Shown here: one piece after another, positions 6,621 through 9,199 of the stretch
Numbering within the stretch: position 1 is the stretch's first letter
How the letters are laid out: every line of letters starts with the position of its first letter
Origin: Treponema sp.
Lineage (GTDB): Bacteria; Spirochaetota; Spirochaetia; Treponematales; Breznakiellaceae
Assembly: GCA_031271075.1 (NCBI GenBank)
Contig: JAISWN010000046.1
Coordinates: forward strand, 1-9,199
Reading direction: 5' to 3'
Length of the DNA: 9,199 nucleotides
Made by a program: the position numbers and the translations under genes
Notes under the pieces: model-generated
Database searches by the model: none
What the model was told of the DNA's origin: nothing
What the model saw: only the letters and a program-made list of their open reading frames with translations

Positions 6621-6675
6621 GGGGCTCCGGCCCCGGCGCAATGCGCCGTGGCTGCGCGCCTCTGCGGGGCGCGCA
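6621..6675. repeat. Three consecutive GC-rich hairpins
   Basis: Three stems stand almost end to end. The first, GGGGC-TCCG-GCCCC (6621-6634), read on the plus strand has a UNCG-type tetraloop closed by C-G, an unusually stable RNA fold. The second is CGGCGCA-A-TGCGCCG (6634-6648), where the innermost pairs cannot close, so the effective loop is about 5 nt. The third is TGCGCGCC-7-GGCGCGCA (6653-6675), an 8-bp stem. This could be a structured RNA, a decayed repeat element, or a protein-binding array. Which one is unknown. Confidence 0.75.
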
Positions 6676-6708
6676 CCCCTCCAATCCCTTGCGCGGGGCT
6701 TTTCCCGT

Positions 6709-6728
6709 AAGTTTAGCCCGGTAAACTT
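6709..6728. promoter_or_regulatory. Inverted repeat upstream of the MATE -35 element (possible operator)
   Basis: AAGTTTA (6709-6715) and TAAACTT (6722-6728) are 7-bp exact reverse complements around GCCCGG. The site ends 7 bp before the predicted -35. It shares the TAAAC/GTTTA half-site with the inverted repeat at 6765-6779, so both may bind one regulator. No regulator gene is in the window. Confidence 0.4.
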
Positions 6729-6735
6729 TCTCTGG

Positions 6736-6765
6736 TTGATCGTTCCCCATTATTCCTACTATGAT
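6736..6765 (+). promoter_or_regulatory. Sigma-70-type promoter for the MATE gene
   Basis: TTGATC (6736-6741), an 18-nt spacer and TATGAT (6760-6765, five of six to the consensus). The predicted start is near 6772, giving a leader of about 90-120 nt, depending on the start codon. The same -35 hexamer is seen at 1261-1266. Confidence 0.55.
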
Positions 6766-6779
6766 AAACCGGTCGTTTA
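6765..6779. promoter_or_regulatory. Inverted repeat over the predicted MATE transcription start (possible operator)
   Basis: TAAAC (6765-6769) and GTTTA (6775-6779) flank CGGTC. It overlaps the last base of the -10 and covers the predicted start, the usual place for a repressor of an efflux gene. The arms are only 5 bp. The octamer TAAACCGG here (6765-6772) recurs at 6453-6460 on the HAD side of the spacer. Confidence 0.35.
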
Positions 6780-6780
6780 G

Positions 6781-6839
6781 TGTGGTCATTGTGGTCATAG
6801 AAAAAAGTCATACAAAGAAGTCATAGAAAAAAAGTCATA
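6781..6839 (+). repeat. Short direct repeats in the MATE leader
   Basis: TGTGGTCAT is repeated head to tail (6781-6789 and 6790-6798). It is followed by three copies of AGTCATA (6806-6812, 6819-6825, 6833-6839) set in A-rich spacers at steps of 13 and 14 bp. All copies lie between the predicted transcription start and the start codon. They may be slippage-prone or a site for RNA or protein binding. Confidence 0.8.
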
Positions 6840-6862
6840 GTAAAGAAGGCCAAGGCCGGTTC

Positions 6863-8299
6863 GTGGGAGGGATCATAAACATACTGATCATGAACATACA
6901 AAGGGCGGAAAAGCCAGGGAACAACCCGGAGGCCGGGCCGCAGAACTTCTACCGAACCCTGGTACGGCTCGCCTTGCCCATAGGTTTGCAGAACCTTATC
7001 GCCTTTACCGTAAACTTTGCCGACAACATCATGGTGGGGCGCCTGGGGGATCTGGCGGTCTCCGGGGTGTTTATCGGGAACCAGATCCACTCCATGGTGC
7101 AGTTCATCACCAGCGGGGTCGGCGCGACACTGGTGATCCTGGCTACCCAGTACTGGGGGAAGCAGGATACCAAAAGTATCCGTTCCCTTACGGCCCTAAG
7201 CCTCTGGGCGGCCCTGATAGCGGGCAGCCTTTTCAGCCTGGTCAGCGCCTGTTTCCCCGGGGCCATCGCAGGGATCCTTTCCAACAAGGCCGATGTCATC
7301 GGGGCGGCTTCGTCGTACCTGCGGATCGTGGGTCTTTCCTTTGTGTTCTTCACGGTTTCCCAGGTACTCATCGCCTCCCAGCGAAGCGTGGAGAAGGTGC
7401 GCTTCGGCATGAACATCGCTCTCTTAACCCTGGGTCTCAATGTGGGGCTTAACTACTGTCTCATCTTCGGCAGACTGGGCTTTCCGGTTATGGGGATACG
7501 GGGAGCGGCCCTGGCTACCCTGATTTCCCGGATCGCCGAATGTCTTATCGCGGCGATCTACGTCTTCGGCTTCGACAGGCGGATCGGCCTGACATTGGGG
7601 GATTTGTTGGGGGATTTATTGGGGGCTCTGGGGAAATCCGACCGGTTCCTGGCCTTCTCCATGGTAAAGTACGGGGCGCCGGTGGTGGCCGGGGACTTTG
7701 TGTGGGCCATAAACTCTTTCGCCTACACTGCCGTTGTGGGCCGCTTTACCGCGGACATTATCGCATCCTTCAATATCGCGGGGATGATGAACACCCTGGT
7801 CTACATCTGGATGAGCGGCCTTGCCACCGCGGTGGGGATCATGACCGGCAAACTCGTGGGTTCCGGCGCGGGGGTGGAAGAGATAAAACCCCACGCCTAC
7901 CGGGTACAGCGGTTCTTCCCCTGCGTGGGCCTGGCAACGGGGATCTTCGTGTTCCTTGCCGGGGATCCGCTCATCTCGTTCTACAAGGTTTCCCCCGAGG
8001 CAATCGCCACCGCCCGGCAGCTTATGCTGGTTCTTGCCCTTACCATCCCGGGCACGGCCTACCAGATGCCGAGCCTTGGAGGGCTGGTAAGAGCGGGAGG
8101 GAATATTTCATTTGTCTTCAGGAACGATTCGATCTTCGTTTTTCTGGTGGTGATACCCTTGTCCACTGCCGCCATGGCCCTGAAAGCCCCGGCCTGGCTG
8201 GTTTTTCTCTGTCTCAAGTGCGACCAGATCCTCAAGTGCTTTGTCGCGGTGGTGGTGATAAACCGCTTCAGATGGATCAGAAACCTGACTTCAAGATGA
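6863..8299 (+). CDS. MATE-family multidrug/cation antiporter
   Basis: An inner-membrane antiporter that expels cationic compounds in exchange for sodium or protons. It has 478 residues and about twelve hydrophobic segments in two lobes, normal for the family. The N-terminal lobe opens with FYRTLVRLALPIGLQNL (29-45) and the family-typical NFADNIMVGRLGDLAVSGV (51-69). The C-terminal lobe begins near KYGAPVVAGDFVWAIN. The start is uncertain: GTG 6863 has AAGG (6852-6855) 7 nt upstream, while ATG 6890 (469 residues) lacks a well-spaced site; the first TM segment is intact either way. The link between the lobes carries the repeat LGDL-LGDL-LGAL at 245-256. It is preceded by its own promoter (6736-6765) and TAAAC/GTTTA inverted repeats, and appears to be monocistronic, ending toward the convergent sigma-factor gene. 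The transported substrate cannot be predicted. Confidence 0.93.
   Translation: MGGIINILIMNIQRAEKPGNNPEAGPQNFYRTLVRLALPIGLQNLIAFTVNFADNIMVGRLGDLAVSGVFIGNQIHSMVQFITSGVGATLVILATQYWGKQDTKSIRSLTALSLWAALIAGSLFSLVSACFPGAIAGILSNKADVIGAASSYLRIVGLSFVFFTVSQVLIASQRSVEKVRFGMNIALLTLGLNVGLNYCLIFGRLGFPVMGIRGAALATLISRIAECLIAAIYVFGFDRRIGLTLGDLLGDLLGALGKSDRFLAFSMVKYGAPVVAGDFVWAINSFAYTAVVGRFTADIIASFNIAGMMNTLVYIWMSGLATAVGIMTGKLVGSGAGVEEIKPHAYRVQRFFPCVGLATGIFVFLAGDPLISFYKVSPEAIATARQLMLVLALTIPGTAYQMPSLGGLVRAGGNISFVFRNDSIFVFLVVIPLSTAAMALKAPAWLVFLCLKCDQILKCFVAVVVINRFRWIRNLTSR
7595..7633 (+). repeat. Codon-aligned 12-bp triplicate repeat forming a G-quadruplex motif
   Basis: TTGGGGGATTTG (7595-7606), TTGGGGGATTTA (7607-7618) and TTGGGGGCTCTG (7619-7630) stand head to tail and in frame in the MATE gene, encoding LGDL, LGDL, LGAL. 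The G-runs 7597-7601, 7609-7613, 7621-7625 and 7630-7633 with loops of 7, 7 and 4 nt match a G-quadruplex pattern on the coding strand. Confidence 0.85.
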
Positions 8300-8397
8300 A
8301 GGGGTATGAGTAGAAACCATAGTACCAATTGTAAACACCAATATGCCGGGGGCGCTGCGGGTCTGACGGGGCTAAAGCGGCTCGGGGTCGTTCCGCC

Positions 8398-8430
8398 AGG
8401 AGCCTGCGGGGCAAAACCCCAGAGGCTCCT
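8398..8430. terminator. Strong hairpin between the convergent MATE and sigma-factor genes
   Basis: The outer stem is AGGAGCCT (8398-8405) with AGGCTCCT (8423-8430). A 2x2 internal loop follows, then an inner stem GGGG (8408-8411) with CCCC (8417-8420) and a 5-nt loop. It sits 7 bp past the sigma-factor stop and about 100 bp past the MATE stop, so it could end transcription from both sides. No T-run follows on either strand, so an mRNA-stabilising 3' structure is the alternative. Confidence 0.45.
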
Positions 8431-8437
8431 ACGGCCT

Positions 8438-9199
8438 TCAGGCGACGTAATCCCCCAGTATCCGCTGACGGGTGGGGTGCTGAAGCCGTTTGAGGGCTTT
8501 CTTCTCAATCTGCCGGATCCTTTCCTTGGTCAGATTGAATTTCTCACCCACTTCCTGCAGGGACATGGGGACGGTGTCGCCCAGGCCGTAGCGGAAGCGG
8601 ATAACCTCCGCTTCTTTCTTGTCCAGGGTTTTCAATACCGCTTCAATATCCCGCTGCAGAGCCTGGCCCATGGCGTAATCCTCCGGGGCCTGATAGTTTT
8701 CATCCTCGATAAAGTCTTTCAGGGCGCTGGATTTCTGGCCGCCGGAAGAAGCGGGGTTTTCCAGGGAAACCGATTCCCGGCTGATGTTGAGAAGTTCCGC
8801 CACATAATCCTGCTCAACGTTGAGAAGTTCCGCTATTTCCCTGATCTCCCCTCCGGCGTTGTGGCTTTCCTGTACCAGTTTACGGGCCTTTTCGATCTGT
8901 ACCAGTTCGTTGGCCCGGTTCTGGGGCAGCCGGATCATCCGTGACTTTTCACAGATAGCTTTAAGAATGGCCTGGCGGATCCACCACACCGCGTAGGAGA
9001 TAAAATGATACCCTTTGTTCACATCGTAACGTTCAACAGCGTTTATAAGCCCGACATTACCTTCACCTATCAGATCCAGGAGGGGAATTCCCTGCCCCTG
9101 GTATTTTTTTGCCACATTTACCACAAAACGCAGGTTGGCGTTTATCAGCCTGTCCCGGGCCTGCTTGTTACCTTTAGCCGCCTCCCGGGCGGTTTGATC
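8438..9199 (-). CDS. RpoD-like sigma-70 family RNA polymerase sigma factor, N-terminus cut by window edge
   Basis: Directs RNA polymerase to -10/-35 promoters. The last 253 residues are visible and the frame is open to the window edge, so the start is outside. Regions in order: 2.1 (DRLINANLRFVVNVAKKY), 2.2 (LLDLIGEGNVGLINAVERYD), 2.3-2.4 (KGYHFISYAVWWIRQAILKAI, -10 melting and recognition), region 3 (EIREIAELLNVEQDYVAELL), and 4.2 with the helix-turn-helix for the -35 (MSLQEVGEKFNLTKERIRQI) followed by KKALKRLQHP. RLPQNRANELVQIEKA after region 2.4 departs from the classic RpoD IRIPVHM form. Because region 1 is not visible, I cannot tell a primary sigma (RpoD/SigA) from an RpoS-like group 2 factor. 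A GTG at 9124 lies inside region 2.1 and is not the true start. A hairpin (8398-8430) follows the stop. Confidence 0.93.
   Translation of the reverse strand, partial: DQTAREAAKGNKQARDRLINANLRFVVNVAKKYQGQGIPLLDLIGEGNVGLINAVERYDVNKGYHFISYAVWWIRQAILKAICEKSRMIRLPQNRANELVQIEKARKLVQESHNAGGEIREIAELLNVEQDYVAELLNISRESVSLENPASSGGQKSSALKDFIEDENYQAPEDYAMGQALQRDIEAVLKTLDKKEAEVIRFRYGLGDTVPMSLQEVGEKFNLTKERIRQIEKKALKRLQHPTRQRILGDYVA

Larger units (their letters stand above)
6383..6862. other. 480-bp divergent intergenic region with hairpins, repeats and the MATE promoter
   Basis: No convincing gene was found in this gap between the HAD gene (leftward) and the MATE gene (rightward). From left to right it holds: a purine-rich/T-rich tract (6396-6453); a small inverted repeat ACCGG-7-CCGGT (6456-6472); five further GC-rich inverted repeats between 6495 and 6675; a TAAAC/GTTTA-armed inverted repeat; a promoter at 6736-6765; a second TAAAC/GTTTA repeat; and short direct repeats at 6781-6839. 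Because the flanking genes diverge, the hairpins are not terminators of either. No clear promoter with a -35 and -10 at normal spacing was found for the HAD gene; a lone TAAAAT-like -10 lies near 6473-6478 on the minus strand. Confidence 0.7.

Noticed and set aside
6495..6675. Rho-independent terminators of the HAD or MATE genes
   Set aside because: Both genes are transcribed away from this spacer, so the hairpins lie upstream of both.
6383..6676. Upstream extension of the HAD protein by 98 codons
   Set aside because: The extension reads through inverted repeats and a purine/T-rich tract, and Cof-type proteins begin a few residues before the DxD motif, as the ATG at 6382 does.
6556..6798. 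An 80-codon minus-strand open frame beginning MTTMTTLNDRF in the HAD-MATE spacer
   Set aside because: Its start arises from the TGTGGTCAT tandem repeat, there is no Shine-Dalgarno, it overlaps the MATE promoter, and its second half is read from the GC-rich hairpins with an Arg/Pro/Ala-rich product of no recognisable family.
6781..6839. CRISPR-like array
   Set aside because: Repeats are only 7-9 bp with 6-7 bp A-rich spacers and no cas genes; this is a simple short repeat.
8306..8944. A 212-codon plus-strand open frame opposite the sigma factor
   Set aside because: It is antisense to sigma-factor regions with clear motifs; its product resembles no family and it starts just after the MATE stop by chance.

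Overview
The window is GC-rich bacterial DNA with seven protein-coding genes, two of them cut by the window edges, plus one very small gene. Shine-Dalgarno sequences and sigma-70-type promoter elements are readable. No phage, transposase, CRISPR array, rRNA or tRNA was seen. The gene types would fit an anaerobic, fermentative bacterium: a sodium-pump decarboxylase membrane subunit, a mannitol-dehydrogenase-family enzyme and an RpoD-like sigma factor. A GC-rich spirochaete such as a termite-gut Treponema is my best guess from the protein style, but this is inference and not secure.

Layout. (1) Positions 1-1133, minus strand: the N-terminal 377 residues of a MetY-type O-acetylhomoserine sulfhydrylase (methionine/cysteine synthesis). 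(2) Positions 1134-1349: two good divergent promoters. (3) Positions 1350-4352, plus strand: a tight three-gene operon of an OadB/MmdB-like sodium-translocating decarboxylase beta subunit, a 50-residue single-span membrane protein in the position expected of a gamma subunit, and a long (547 aa) mannitol-dehydrogenase-family oxidoreductase. The carboxyltransferase and biotin-carrier subunits of the pump are not in the window. (4) Positions 4393-6382, minus strand: a two-gene unit of a Cof-type HAD phosphatase followed after 7 nt by a D12-class N6-adenine DNA methyltransferase with no restriction enzyme beside it. (5) Positions 6383-6862: a 480-bp divergent intergenic region packed with GC-rich inverted repeats, a promoter for the next gene, TAAAC/GTTTA inverted repeats around that promoter, and short tandem repeats. 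(6) Positions 6863-8299, plus strand: a MATE-family multidrug/cation antiporter with an internal codon-aligned triplication that is also a G-quadruplex motif. (7) Positions 8438-9199, minus strand: the C-terminal 253 residues of an RpoD-like sigma factor, separated from the MATE gene by a strong hairpin.

Most of the window is ordinary metabolism. The points most worth a second look are the small membrane protein between the pump subunit and the dehydrogenase, the unusual pump/dehydrogenase operon, the solitary methyltransferase coupled to a phosphatase, and the hairpin-rich spacer before the MATE gene. Nothing here convincingly shows a wholly new system.
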